This document shows, piece by piece, positions 24,908-33,725 of a stretch of 56,135 bases of DNA (position 1 is its first letter; each line of letters starts with the position of its first letter). The stretch is from Gemmatimonadota bacterium. GTDB taxonomy: Bacteria > Latescibacterota > UBA2968 > UBA8231. The position numbers were made by a program, and so were the translations under genes. The notes under the pieces were generated by a model. It saw nothing but the letters and a program-made list of their open reading frames with translations. It was not told where the DNA came from and made no database searches. The DNA lies in contig VXOR01000024.1 in NCBI GenBank assembly GCA_009840005.1, positions 1-56,135 of the forward strand, in the 5' to 3' direction.

Positions 24908-26965
24908 ATGCTGAGCACCCGCAGCCTCGCGCTCACCGTTGCTATCGCGCTTCTGGCACCGGCGGTCCTAAAAGCCGAGGTTACTACTTGGCAACTTGGC
25001 GGCAGCCAGCCTTGGGCCGGCCAAGATACAGTCAACATTATGATTGACTTTGAGCGCGTCCCTGGTGCCATTCAGCCGGTGCGCGTCGAGCCGGGTGTCA
25101 ACATCATTTCCCTCCTCAGCAACTGGACGACCTTTCGCCAGCCCAAAGAATTAGGCTACACCAACGGAGAGCGACCCCGCATCTGGAAGTGGAACGAAGG
25201 CAACGGCGACCCAACCGAAAACGGCGTCGCACTTATAGATGCCGACAGCACCACGTACAATTCTTCTAAGGCCGAGGGCATTGGCAAGCAGTTTTTCACC
25301 ATCGACTTGGCCGTGCCCGTGCCGGCGCACACCTTCGGCTTCCACACTCCTTCGGGCGGCTTTCGCTCCGACGGCACGCCGTTGCGCACGGATTCGACGC
25401 CGGCCTTTCAAATTTCGATCCAAGAGGAAAACAGCGAGATTTTCGCCATCAAAGGCCCGCTGCCCCTCGCGAGGATTGTCGCTGAGCCGACGCAAAATTT
25501 TGCGCCTGACGTGCGCATTGGTTTCGATCAGCAATACGTGCGCTTCTTTCGCTGGGCCCGCAAATTTTCCATCATCGACGAGACGGCCTTGACCCGGAAC
25601 CGCGTTAGCGGCTCATCCGGCGGCCAAGGCAATCAAGCTCGCTCGCTCTTGGGCACCATCAGCGAGTTTGAGATCTATGGCGAGGGCTTTCCCAAGCGGG
25701 CCACGTACCGCTCCAAAATCATTGACCTCGGGGCTGAGCAAAACTTTGGCCGGTTATTTTTTACCGCCACGCCGCTGCGCTTTGTCGATGGCGAAGCCGT
25801 CGAGGCCCCTGATGCACGGGCCTTCGCCGAGATCGAGGTTCGCACGGGTCGCGACGACGATCCGAACATCTATCACGAATACACGGTCACCGGCAAGGAA
25901 AAGGTCGTCTCCCGCGCCCGCTACGAGAACGATCTCCGCACGGGGTTTGCCCGCACGTGCGCCTCCTGCGACTTCGTCCAGCGCAGTCCCCGGCCCGGAA
26001 TGCGAGCCGCAATTACCTACGACAGCGACAACTGGACCTTCTGGTCAACGCCCATCACTCAGTCGGGCCTGCCGCTCAATCTCGACAGCGGCTCCTTCAT
26101 ACAGGTGTTTATTACCTTGCACAGCACCCGCTTTGCAGATTTTGTGCGCTTGGATTCGCTGTGGGTCGAGCGGGCACCGCTGTTGGCGGCGCGCGTCCTC
26201 GGCGAGGTGGCTCCGCTTGCCGACCCACAGCCCGCGCATGGATTTGGCGAGGTGGCCTTGGGCGAAATGGTCGAGTTTGCGTACGACCTGTCGGCCTCCT
26301 TCTCAGGGGGGAATCAGCGTGGCTTTGACCAAGTGCGTATCCAAACGGGTGCCCGGCCTGCGTTCAAAGAGTTGCTCATCGGCGGCCAAGCGACCGACCC
26401 GACCGCCGTGCGCGAAGAGGACGATGGGCTAACAGTACTCCTACCTGAGCGCGTTACCCGCGCCAACAACGCGCCGTTGCGCATCGTCTTTGCCGCGGAA
26501 GTGTTTGAACTGGCCACCACGTTCTTGGGCACCGTCACCGACTCAGAGGTCGAGACCTTGCCCCAACCCATTGTCTCTGGCGACGCCAGCGAATTGCTCT
26601 CCACCAATAGCCTGCGCGTCCTTAGCGTTTCGGATCAACAACCTGCCTTGGTGCAAAACTTGCGCTTTTCAACGTCTGTGTTGACGCCCAATGGCGACGG
26701 CGTTCACGACGAGCTTCGCATGGCCTATTCCCTCTATGGCCTGCCGGAACAAGTGCCCGTCGAATTGGCGGTCTATGCGCTCGACGGACGCCACGTGGCG
26801 ACCGTGTCCCAAGGCTTGCAAACAGCCGGTCCGCAAACGGCTCGCTGGGACGGACGCGACGCACAGGGCGCTACCCTGCCTCCGGGCGTGTACCTAATTT
26901 CCGTGGTCCTGCAATCTGAGCGCCGCGCTGCCGCCTTGCTCCGCCCCGTGGGCGTGGCGTACTGA
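24908..26965 (+). CDS. Large secreted protein with NGDG/FlgD-like C-terminal domain, A
   Basis: The 685-residue product has a signal peptide (MLSTRSLALTVAIALLAPAV, cleaved near LKA). Beta-rich modules that read like discoidin or F5/8-type domains follow (IDADSTTYNSS and FDQQYVRFFRWARK). The C-terminus starts at VLTPNGDGVHDELRMAYSL and ends as an FlgD-like Ig fold with LDGRHVATV and WDGRDAQGATLPPGVYLISV. Such C-termini are found on cell-surface or sorted proteins of FCB bacteria. The ATG at 24908 is preferred over an earlier one because of the signal peptide and AGGAGACAGG. It forms a pair with the next gene, with a related layout. Confidence 0.82.
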   Translation: MLSTRSLALTVAIALLAPAVLKAEVTTWQLGGSQPWAGQDTVNIMIDFERVPGAIQPVRVEPGVNIISLLSNWTTFRQPKELGYTNGERPRIWKWNEGNGDPTENGVALIDADSTTYNSSKAEGIGKQFFTIDLAVPVPAHTFGFHTPSGGFRSDGTPLRTDSTPAFQISIQEENSEIFAIKGPLPLARIVAEPTQNFAPDVRIGFDQQYVRFFRWARKFSIIDETALTRNRVSGSSGGQGNQARSLLGTISEFEIYGEGFPKRATYRSKIIDLGAEQNFGRLFFTATPLRFVDGEAVEAPDARAFAEIEVRTGRDDDPNIYHEYTVTGKEKVVSRARYENDLRTGFARTCASCDFVQRSPRPGMRAAITYDSDNWTFWSTPITQSGLPLNLDSGSFIQVFITLHSTRFADFVRLDSLWVERAPLLAARVLGEVAPLADPQPAHGFGEVALGEMVEFAYDLSASFSGGNQRGFDQVRIQTGARPAFKELLIGGQATDPTAVREEDDGLTVLLPERVTRANNAPLRIVFAAEVFELATTFLGTVTDSEVETLPQPIVSGDASELLSTNSLRVLSVSDQQPALVQNLRFSTSVLTPNGDGVHDELRMAYSLYGLPEQVPVELAVYALDGRHVATVSQGLQTAGPQTARWDGRDAQGATLPPGVYLISVVLQSERRAAALLRPVGVAY

Positions 26966-26978
26966 GGGAGTGGGAACG

Positions 26979-29324
26979 ATGCGATTTCTTTTACCGCTCG
27001 TCTGCGTCGCGGTCGTGGCCATGACCGCCAGCAGCGAAACCCTGACCTTCCAAGGGCAAGATGCTTGGGCGACTTGGCAGGTGCCTCTCGGCCTAACTGA
27101 GGTGGGCGAGAATGGCCAACTACAGCTCGTCAAGTTCCGCAAGGACATCAACGCGGTCGCTGATGCCCATCGCTTCTCCTATGAGAGCAAGAGCCGCGGA
27201 CGAGTTGCGGGCGGCATCTGGGAGGCGGTTTCCAATCCAGCCGATGCAGACTACATCATCGATGGAGATCTCCAGACCTTTTGGCGTCCAGACCCGGCGG
27301 ATGCCGTCGAAGACTGGGCCATTGAGATAGACTTGGGCCGCGCCGTGTTGGCCCGGGAAATACGCCTCGTCTTTCCCGACGAGGAGGGTGCGCGTCCCTT
27401 CCGCCAGTTTACCGTGTACGGCAGCCCGGGGACCCGCATCTCAGTGCAAGACGACTTGGTGCTGCTAGAGCCGCTCTTCCGCACGACCCGACCCAACGCG
27501 GCCAGCGAAATCGTTATCCCCCTCGGGTTCACTGCTCGCGACAGTGTATTTCAGCTCGACGAGGGCTTGGATATCGACCCGGTGGCCAAAAACAACTATC
27601 GGGTGATCCAGCGCATCCGCATTGAGGCGGAAGAGAAGACCCTAGGCGCGGCCTTGGCCGAGATTGAAGTCCGCGGCATCGGCGACAACATCAGCATTGG
27701 CACCATGCAGCGGGGTCGTTTTGTCAACGGAGTCAACTCAGTCGATCCGCAAAATCTCTTCGACGCCGACATGAACACCAATAACCTAATCGGCTCTTCG
27801 TATGGCAGCCTCGGCTGGAAAGAGGGTGGGGTGTGGTTCGGAGTGGATTTGGGGGCGGTGTTCTTCGTCGATGAATTCTTTCTCTATTCCTTTAGACCCG
27901 ACGAGGGCTTGGTGGGCTTTTCGATCAACGGCACCGGCCCGGGCCATACGGTGCTCTATTCAGATGGCACCCGCAGCCTCAGTTCCAATCTGCCCGTGCC
28001 CGATGCGTTCGATTACACAGAGCTCCTGACCCACATCAATCCCAACGCCGACCGCCTGCTCTACATTCGCTATATGTTCAAGCCGCGCAAGATGCGCTAC
28101 TTCTTCTGGCACGGCATCAGAGACACCGGCTGGGGCATCGTCAAATGGGCCGAGTTCATGCTGTTCTCTCCGGGCTATCCCGCCGAAGTAGTATTGCACT
28201 CGGACTTCATCGACTTAGGACAAACCTCGGGCGACGGGCGTCCAAAAGTCATCAAAAATCTATCTTGGGATACCGAGCTGTCCGCGGGCACCCGCCTGCA
28301 ACTGCGCTCGCGCTCGGGCAACTCGCTAGAACCGGTCTATACGTTTTACAACAAGATCGGCGAACAGGTCACCGAGGAGAAGTGGAATAGTTCGCCCAAG
28401 GTGCTGCGCGGCCCGGTCGATACGACGCTCGTGGTAGGTGAGGACTGGGGCGAGTGGAGCAATGTCTATCAGTTCCCGGGTGAGGCGTTCCAGTCGGAAA
28501 GCCCGCGCCGCTTCATCCTGCTGGAGATGATCCTCTCCACCGATGACCCCAGCGTAGCGCCGGTGGTCCATTCGCTTTCGGTCGAGTTTGAGGACGCGCT
28601 GTTGCAGGGTGCGGTGGGCCGCATTGAGCCGCGCCAAGCCATCCCCAACGAGGACACCCGTTTCACCTATACGCTTTGGCCGCAGGTGGAGGCTGAGGAC
28701 TCGGGTTTCGACCTATTGCGCTTTACTGTGCCGGGTCGGATTGATGCCGAGGACCTCGAACTACACATCGGCTCCGCGCCGGTCGAACCTGCCCGCGTCG
28801 AGCAGCAGGGCGACTCGCTATTAGTTGCCCTGCCGCACGTTGTGACTGAGGACTCGATTCGGGTGGGTTTCACGACGCGAGTTTTGCACAACGCCACGGT
28901 TTTTCCCCTCGATCTTGGGTTGAGCCAGCGGCCCGACCTCTGGCAGTCGGTCGAGCCAGCCGAGCGCCGCTCTCAGGTAGTAATGCTACCCGAGCTAGCC
29001 GAGCACGACCAACTCATCGACACATTGCAACTGGCCTCGCCCGTGATCACGCCCAATGGCGACGGGATCAACGACGCGCTCGACATGCGCTTTGTGGTCT
29101 TCAAGCTAGACGCGGCGACGCCCACGCTCGCGCTTTACGATCTAGCGGGCCGCCAAGTCGCCGAGGTCGAGGCTACGCCGACCGCAGTGGGCCATCGCTT
29201 CACTTGGACGGCCCGCGACGAGTCGGGGGCCTTAGTTGCGCCGGGCATGTATTTCTACCGCCTCGATTTAGGGGCCGAGTCGGGACCGGGGACGCACGCG
29301 GGGGCGGTTGCTGTTGTTTATTAA
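26979..29324 (+). CDS. Large secreted protein with NGDG/FlgD-like C-terminal domain, B
   Basis: The 781-residue protein starts with a short signal peptide (MRFLLPLVCVAVVAMTASS). It has at least one F5/8-type discoidin-like module (YIIDGDLQTFWRP, WAIEIDLGRAVLAREIRLVF, FRQFTVYGSPG) and a second similar block around ENLFDADMNTNNLIG-like sequence (NLFDADMNTNNLIGSS). The end repeats the plan of the previous gene: VITPNGDGINDALDMRFVV, then LYDLAGRQVAEV and APGMYFYRLDL. Both share the N-terminal word TWQLGG/TWQVPLG. GGGAG eight bases before ATG 26979 decides the start. A role in binding surface glycans is plausible but unproved. Confidence 0.82.
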   Translation: MRFLLPLVCVAVVAMTASSETLTFQGQDAWATWQVPLGLTEVGENGQLQLVKFRKDINAVADAHRFSYESKSRGRVAGGIWEAVSNPADADYIIDGDLQTFWRPDPADAVEDWAIEIDLGRAVLAREIRLVFPDEEGARPFRQFTVYGSPGTRISVQDDLVLLEPLFRTTRPNAASEIVIPLGFTARDSVFQLDEGLDIDPVAKNNYRVIQRIRIEAEEKTLGAALAEIEVRGIGDNISIGTMQRGRFVNGVNSVDPQNLFDADMNTNNLIGSSYGSLGWKEGGVWFGVDLGAVFFVDEFFLYSFRPDEGLVGFSINGTGPGHTVLYSDGTRSLSSNLPVPDAFDYTELLTHINPNADRLLYIRYMFKPRKMRYFFWHGIRDTGWGIVKWAEFMLFSPGYPAEVVLHSDFIDLGQTSGDGRPKVIKNLSWDTELSAGTRLQLRSRSGNSLEPVYTFYNKIGEQVTEEKWNSSPKVLRGPVDTTLVVGEDWGEWSNVYQFPGEAFQSESPRRFILLEMILSTDDPSVAPVVHSLSVEFEDALLQGAVGRIEPRQAIPNEDTRFTYTLWPQVEAEDSGFDLLRFTVPGRIDAEDLELHIGSAPVEPARVEQQGDSLLVALPHVVTEDSIRVGFTTRVLHNATVFPLDLGLSQRPDLWQSVEPAERRSQVVMLPELAEHDQLIDTLQLASPVITPNGDGINDALDMRFVVFKLDAATPTLALYDLAGRQVAEVEATPTAVGHRFTWTARDESGALVAPGMYFYRLDLGAESGPGTHAGAVAVVY

Positions 29325-29402
29325 CTGCGCTAGAATGTAGGGGCAACCTTTATGGCTGCCCTCACCCGAGTGTCCACCATTCCCAACAAGGAGACTCAGA
29401 CC

Positions 29403-29627
29403 ATGAGCGAACCGATTACGCAAGCCCAAGACCATGACCGGCGCATTGGACGGTTAGAAGGGATTGTCGAGCAGTTAGATCGCCGCTTGGACTCCATTGA
29501 GCGAGCCATTGCCGAACAAGGCCGCCGCATCGCCGCACTCAATAGTCGCATTTATTGGGTTATCGGCATCCAGCTTACAACCCTTATTGCGCTTGGTACG
29601 CTGATTTTGACCCGTTTGCCCGGCTAA
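29403..29627 (+). CDS. Short coiled-coil protein with C-terminal membrane anchor
   Basis: The 74-residue protein has heptad-like HDRRIGRLEGIVEQLDRRLD and SIERAIAEQGRRIAALNSRI, then one membrane helix, VIGIQLTTLIALGTLIL. The ATG at 29403 has AAGGAGA at eight bases; an upstream ATG adds 17 residues without support. The architecture is that of the 97-residue protein at 14964-15257. No function is known. Confidence 0.75.
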   Translation: MSEPITQAQDHDRRIGRLEGIVEQLDRRLDSIERAIAEQGRRIAALNSRIYWVIGIQLTTLIALGTLILTRLPG

Positions 29628-29698
29628 TTTCTATGCGATTCGTCTTCCTTCTGCTCTTCCTCCCTTCCATTGCCTTCACAACCCAAAGGAGTACCACT

Positions 29699-30772
29699 AT
29701 GAGCGATTATCTCGTCTATATCGGCACTTATTCCAGCGGCGACGAGGACGGTATTTACGTCTATCGCCTCGACATGGCCACTGGGGCGCTCGCCTATCAA
29801 AGCAGCATTGGCGGCATTGACAATCCTTCCTTTCTCGATATCGCGCCCAATCGCCGCTTCCTCTACGCCATCGGCGAGACCAGTGCGGTCGGCGGCCGGC
29901 CCGGCGGCGCGATTGCGGCCTTTGCCATTGACCAACAGAGCGGAGCCCTCACCCACATCAACACCGAATCGACCGTTGGCCCCGGCCCCTGCCATATCAG
30001 CATCGACCGCGCTGGTAAGTATGCGCTAGCCGCCAACTACGGCGGCGGCAGCGTCGCTATCCTGCCGATCCGCGAAGATGGCTCGCTCGGCGCGGCCACG
30101 GATTTCGTCCAACACGAGGGTTCTTCGGTCAATCCGGGCCGCCAAGAGGGACCGCACGCCCACTCAATCATGGTCGCCCCCAACAACAAACACGCCTTTG
30201 CCCCCGACTTAGGCATCGACAAGGTGCTCATCTATGCGATTGACCACGAAAATGGTAAACTCGTCGCGCAGACGCCTGCGGAAATCGCCCCCGGCAGCGG
30301 GCCGCGCCACCTCGCCTTTCACCCCAACGGCCAACAGGCGTACGTCATCAACGAACTGAGCAATACCATCACGGCGTTCGACTACGACGCCGACGCTGGC
30401 ACGCTCACCACCATCCAGACGATCTCGACGCTGCCCGACGGCTATGCGGAGGTCAGCCACACCGCAGACATCCACGTCCACCCCAACGGCCGCTTTCTCT
30501 ACGGATCCAATCGCGGCCACGATTCCATCGCCGTCTATGCCATCGGTCAAGACAATGGCCAACTCGCACTCGTCGAGATCGTGCCGACCGGCGGTGCCAA
30601 CCCGCGCAACTTTGGCCTCGACCCCACGGGCACCTACCTGATCGTTGGCAACCACAGCACCGCCGACATCTTCACCTTCCGCGTCGATCCAGACACTGGC
30701 CAGCTCACGCCTACCGGCCACAAAGCCGAAGTCCCCTCCCCCGTGTGCCACAAGTTCATTCCAGTTTTTTAG
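29699..30772 (+). CDS. Lactonase family beta-propeller (6-phosphogluconolactonase-like)
   Basis: The 357-residue protein is a seven-bladed propeller of the YbhE/lactonase family. Repeated blade ends are seen, such as YVYRLDMATGALAY, IAAFAIDQQSGAL, VLIYAIDHENGKL, ITAFDYDADAGTL and FTFRVDPDTGQL. The family hallmark ASGPHAHSI-like segment appears as QEGPHAHSIMV. AAAGGAG decides the ATG at 29699. An in-frame ATG at 29633 would add a signal-peptide-like MRFVFLLLFLPSIAF, so a secreted form is a real alternative. The enzyme should open a sugar lactone, in line with the acid-sugar genes nearby. Confidence 0.85.
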   Translation: MSDYLVYIGTYSSGDEDGIYVYRLDMATGALAYQSSIGGIDNPSFLDIAPNRRFLYAIGETSAVGGRPGGAIAAFAIDQQSGALTHINTESTVGPGPCHISIDRAGKYALAANYGGGSVAILPIREDGSLGAATDFVQHEGSSVNPGRQEGPHAHSIMVAPNNKHAFAPDLGIDKVLIYAIDHENGKLVAQTPAEIAPGSGPRHLAFHPNGQQAYVINELSNTITAFDYDADAGTLTTIQTISTLPDGYAEVSHTADIHVHPNGRFLYGSNRGHDSIAVYAIGQDNGQLALVEIVPTGGANPRNFGLDPTGTYLIVGNHSTADIFTFRVDPDTGQLTPTGHKAEVPSPVCHKFIPVF

Positions 30773-30780
30773 GGATAGAT

Positions 30781-30825
30781 GGTAGGGCGTACAACGCTAT
30801 ATTGGCCCGCGTTGTACGCCCTACC
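30781..30825. repeat. Perfect 17-bp inverted repeat hairpin
   Basis: GGTAGGGCGTACAACGC pairs perfectly with GCGTTGTACGCCCTACC across an 11-base loop. It starts nine bases after the lactonase stop. No T-run follows, so it is not a canonical intrinsic terminator. It looks like a REP- or MITE-type repeat that could still stabilise the 3' end of the mRNA. Confidence 0.7.
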
Positions 30826-30878
30826 GTTGGTAACAGGCACATCTCACCGTATTGAGAAAGGGATTCGCACGGCAAGCT

Positions 30879-31535
30879 ATGGCTCGGGCGATCATTTTTG
30901 ATTTCGACCTTACACTAGCAGATTCAACAAAAGGCATCGTTGAGTGTGTTAATTTTGCGCTGGAAAGGTTGAATCTGCTCCAAGCCGATGACGAGCGGAT
31001 CAAGCGAACTATCGGTATGTCTTTGGAGGACACCTTTCTGAGTTTGACTGGGCAAACTAACTATCAGAACGTCAGTTTGTTCATAAGCAACTTTGTCAAA
31101 CGGGCCGATCAGGTTATGGTAGATTTAACGTCTATGTTTGCTAGCGTCCCCGCGACAACGGAGCGATTGATCGAAATGGGCTTTGCATTGGGGATCGTGT
31201 CAACGAAGTTTCGCTATAGAATCGAGGAGATTCTAGCAAGAGAAAGGCTGTCCAATCGCTTTGACGTCATCATCGGCGGAGAAGACGTTGCCGAACACAA
31301 ACCACATCCCCGTGGTTTGACAATGGCTATCGCTAGAATGCAAATGGATGCTAATGACGTGCTTTACGTTGGCGACAGTACGATTGATGCGCTAACGGCC
31401 GAACGAGCCAAGGTGCCTTTTATTGCGGTACTATCAGGCGCGACGAGCAAAAGTGAATTTGACGGAGTTCCCAAAGTTGCGGTTATAGACGACATTTCAG
31501 GGTTACCTCGACTGCTTCGTACTTATTTATCTTGA
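30879..31535 (+). CDS. HAD-family phosphatase (phosphoglycolate phosphatase-like)
   Basis: The 218-residue protein has all four HAD motifs: IIFDFDLTLADST with Asp8 and Asp10, LGIVSTKF for motif II, EHKPHPRGL for motif III and LYVGDSTIDALTA for motif IV. The helical cap sits after motif I, as in phosphoglycolate phosphatase and PpaX. The ATG at 30879 starts directly at MARAIIFDF; an earlier TTG adds nine residues. Codon use is a little more AT-rich than the flanking genes. It is a single gene convergent with the dehydratase gene. Confidence 0.85.
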   Translation: MARAIIFDFDLTLADSTKGIVECVNFALERLNLLQADDERIKRTIGMSLEDTFLSLTGQTNYQNVSLFISNFVKRADQVMVDLTSMFASVPATTERLIEMGFALGIVSTKFRYRIEEILARERLSNRFDVIIGGEDVAEHKPHPRGLTMAIARMQMDANDVLYVGDSTIDALTAERAKVPFIAVLSGATSKSEFDGVPKVAVIDDISGLPRLLRTYLS

Positions 31536-31645
31536 CCATACTTCATTGGAGCATGATGGTCAATGTTTCGCGGTTGACAAGTTGACCATTTTGGAGCAAA
31601 CTCCAAAAAAGTTCGACTAATTTGGAGGAAAGTTCAAAATAGCCA

Positions 31646-32806
31646 CTACCAGTTCGTATGCGACCCATCCCGCCGCCGCAAATGCGGCGCTTCCCAAAAC
31701 TTGAATTCCTGCTCCTTGGCCAGCTCTTCGTTGAACTCCACGCCCAATCCCGGCCCCTCGGGCACCTTTAACATCGACCCCACCAATTCGCACTGCTCTG
31801 GAAACAAATCTTCGTCCATGAACTTGCCCGCTTCTGTCGGCGTCACGCGGTGTTCGAGCCACGCGAAGTTGGGCACTGCCGCCGCCAGATGCACGGTCGC
31901 AGCAGTGCAGATCGGCCCCAGCGGGTTGTGGGGCATCAGGTCGATGTAGTGGGATTCGGCTAAGCTCGCCACCTTCATCGACTCGGTCAGCCCGCCGACA
32001 TTGCACACGTCGATCCGCGCAAACTGCGTGATGCCTCGTTCGAGGTAGGGCAAAAACTGCCACTTGCTGGCAAATTCCTCACCGATGGCAAAGGGCACGT
32101 CGGTCATAGTGCGGAGCGATTCGTAGGCTTCGGGGCACTCGTCGCGGATGGGTTCTTCGAGAAAGTCGAGCGTCCCCGGCGGCATCTTCTGGCAGAACGA
32201 CGCGCTCTCGGCGACCGTCAGCCGATGGTGATAGTCAATGCCCAAGATCGGGTCGGGACCAATTTCGCGGCGCACCTCCGTCAGCCAAGCCGCGGTGATG
32301 CCGATGGACTCGCGCGGCTCGAACAGCAGCTCGTCGTCGTACTGTTTGCGCTGGGCCATTCCCGTGCGAATCACGTCCCATCCCTTGTCCAATAGCAATT
32401 TGCAGTTTTTGACCAAGGTCTCTAGGTCCGGTGCCCCAGTCGTCGCAAAGCAGGGCACCCACTCGCGCTGCTTGCCGCCCAAAAGCTGATAGACCGGCAC
32501 GCCGAGGGCCTTGCCCACCACGTCGTGCAAGGCGATGTCGATGGCCGAAATCGCCGCGGTCAACACCCGCCCGCCTTCAAAGTATTGGCCGCGGTACATC
32601 TCCTGCCAGAGCCGCCCGATTTCGCGCGGATCGCGACCGAGCAAAAACTCCCGGTAGTGCCGCACTGCGCCCACTACGGCTAGTTCGCGCCCCGATAGCC
32701 CGGACTCGCCCCAGCCGTGGATGCCTTCGTCGGTCTCGACCTTGACGATGAGTTGGTTCCGGTGGCCGACCCAAGTTGGATAGGCTTTGATGTCGCTGAT
32801 TTTCAT
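31646..32806 (-). CDS. Mandelate racemase/muconate lactonizing-type dehydratase (galactonate dehydratase-like)
   Basis: The 386-residue enolase-superfamily protein has the lid domain (residues 1-120, with GWGESGLSGRE) and the barrel. Metal ligands are Asp in ILGIDYHHR, Glu in LDFLEEPIRDE and Glu in FAIGEEFAS; the catalytic base His lies in DLMPHNPLGPI. The PHNPLGP motif points to the acid-sugar dehydratase branch (galactonate/gluconate type). GAGGAG precedes ATG 32806. It would dehydrate an aldonic acid to a 2-keto-3-deoxy acid. The nearby lactonase and sugar transporter fit such a pathway. Confidence 0.87.
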   Translation of the reverse strand: MKISDIKAYPTWVGHRNQLIVKVETDEGIHGWGESGLSGRELAVVGAVRHYREFLLGRDPREIGRLWQEMYRGQYFEGGRVLTAAISAIDIALHDVVGKALGVPVYQLLGGKQREWVPCFATTGAPDLETLVKNCKLLLDKGWDVIRTGMAQRKQYDDELLFEPRESIGITAAWLTEVRREIGPDPILGIDYHHRLTVAESASFCQKMPPGTLDFLEEPIRDECPEAYESLRTMTDVPFAIGEEFASKWQFLPYLERGITQFARIDVCNVGGLTESMKVASLAESHYIDLMPHNPLGPICTAATVHLAAAVPNFAWLEHRVTPTEAGKFMDEDLFPEQCELVGSMLKVPEGPGLGVEFNEELAKEQEFKFWEAPHLRRRDGSHTNW

Positions 32807-32825
32807 GGTGTCTCCTCGTTGTTTA

Positions 32826-32892
32826 GAAGCGGTCTGACAATCCTTGGCGGCTATCGCAAGGGGAAAAGTATCCGCAGATGAACGCAGATGCG
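32826..32892. repeat. Dispersed CAGATG repeat, copy 2
   Basis: AGAAGCGGTCTGACAATCC, GGCTATCGC and TATCCGCAGATGAACGCAGATG follow in the same order and spacing as in the copy at 62-178 read on the other strand. It lies in the 130-base gap just upstream of the dehydratase start, so it may carry or affect that promoter. Confidence 0.6.
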
Positions 32893-32936
32893 GGAGGACA
32901 TGGCTTGGAGTACTCCCGGAATTTTCAGACGGATTC

Positions 32937-33725
32937 TCAGCGCAACAGCGCGACCAATTGTTCGTAAATTCCCGGTGCGGCGGCGACCAAGTCGCGGCCG
33001 TCCAATTCTTCCGGTAGCTCGCCCTCCACGGGCTGCAAATGTCCGACGCGAGCGCCCGCTTCCCTCGCAATCAGCGCCGCGGCCGCCAAGTCCCAGGGCT
33101 TGAGCGCCTCGTAAAAGCCGTCGAGCCGACCCATCGCCACCCAGCAAAGATCAATGGCGGCCGAGCCGACGCGGCGGATGTCGCGACAGTGTCCGAGGAC
33201 GCGGCGCAAGCGATCCACTAGCGCCACTCTGCCCTCGGCGGCGTAGGGGAAGCCCGTGCCAATCAGGGCGCGGGATAGCTCGCTGCACTCGCTGGTTCGG
33301 ATGGCGTGGCCATTGAGCCAAGCACCCGCACCGCGCCGGGCGGTAAAGGTCTCTTCTACAAACGGGCAGTGCACCACGCCGACCTGCACTTGGCCGCCTG
33401 CGGCAAAGGCAATGGACACTCCTACTTGCTGCTGGTTATAGGCGTAGTTGACGGTGCCGTCAATCGGGTCGATGACCCACAAGGGGCCGCGCAGTTGCGC
33501 CGAGTCTGTAAGGTGGGGCGAGGACTCTTCGGAGAGGATGTAGTGGTCGGGGAAGGTCTTTTCGATCTCGCCGCGGATGAGCTGGTCGGCCTGTAGATCG
33601 GCCGACGTTAGCAGCTCAATCCCTTCCTTGTAGCTCAGATCCAGCGCCCGGTCCGCCCGCGCTTCCGCAATCAGCACTCCGGTGCGCCGGGCAAGATCTT
33701 CGGCAAATTCGAGCACCTCGCTCAA
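32937..33725 (-). CDS. Inositol monophosphatase family phosphatase
   Basis: The 262-residue protein has the Mg-site motifs of the IMPase/CysQ/FBPase family: HYILSEESSP (Glu), LWVIDPIDGTVNYAY (Asp and Asp-Gly-Thr) and LKPWDLAAAALIAREAGARVG (Asp). The start is TTG at 33725, whose bases overlap the stop of the M24 peptidase gene by four. Likely substrates are inositol phosphates, 3'-phosphoadenosine phosphate or sugar bisphosphates; none can be picked from sequence. Confidence 0.87.
   Translation of the reverse strand: MSEVLEFAEDLARRTGVLIAEARADRALDLSYKEGIELLTSADLQADQLIRGEIEKTFPDHYILSEESSPHLTDSAQLRGPLWVIDPIDGTVNYAYNQQQVGVSIAFAAGGQVQVGVVHCPFVEETFTARRGAGAWLNGHAIRTSECSELSRALIGTGFPYAAEGRVALVDRLRRVLGHCRDIRRVGSAAIDLCWVAMGRLDGFYEALKPWDLAAAALIAREAGARVGHLQPVEGELPEELDGRDLVAAAPGIYEQLVALLR

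Noticed and set aside
31589..31608. TTTTGGAG-CAAA-CTCCAAAA hairpin between two convergent genes
   Set aside because: The stem is short and is followed by A residues on both strands rather than a U-run, so it was not called a terminator.
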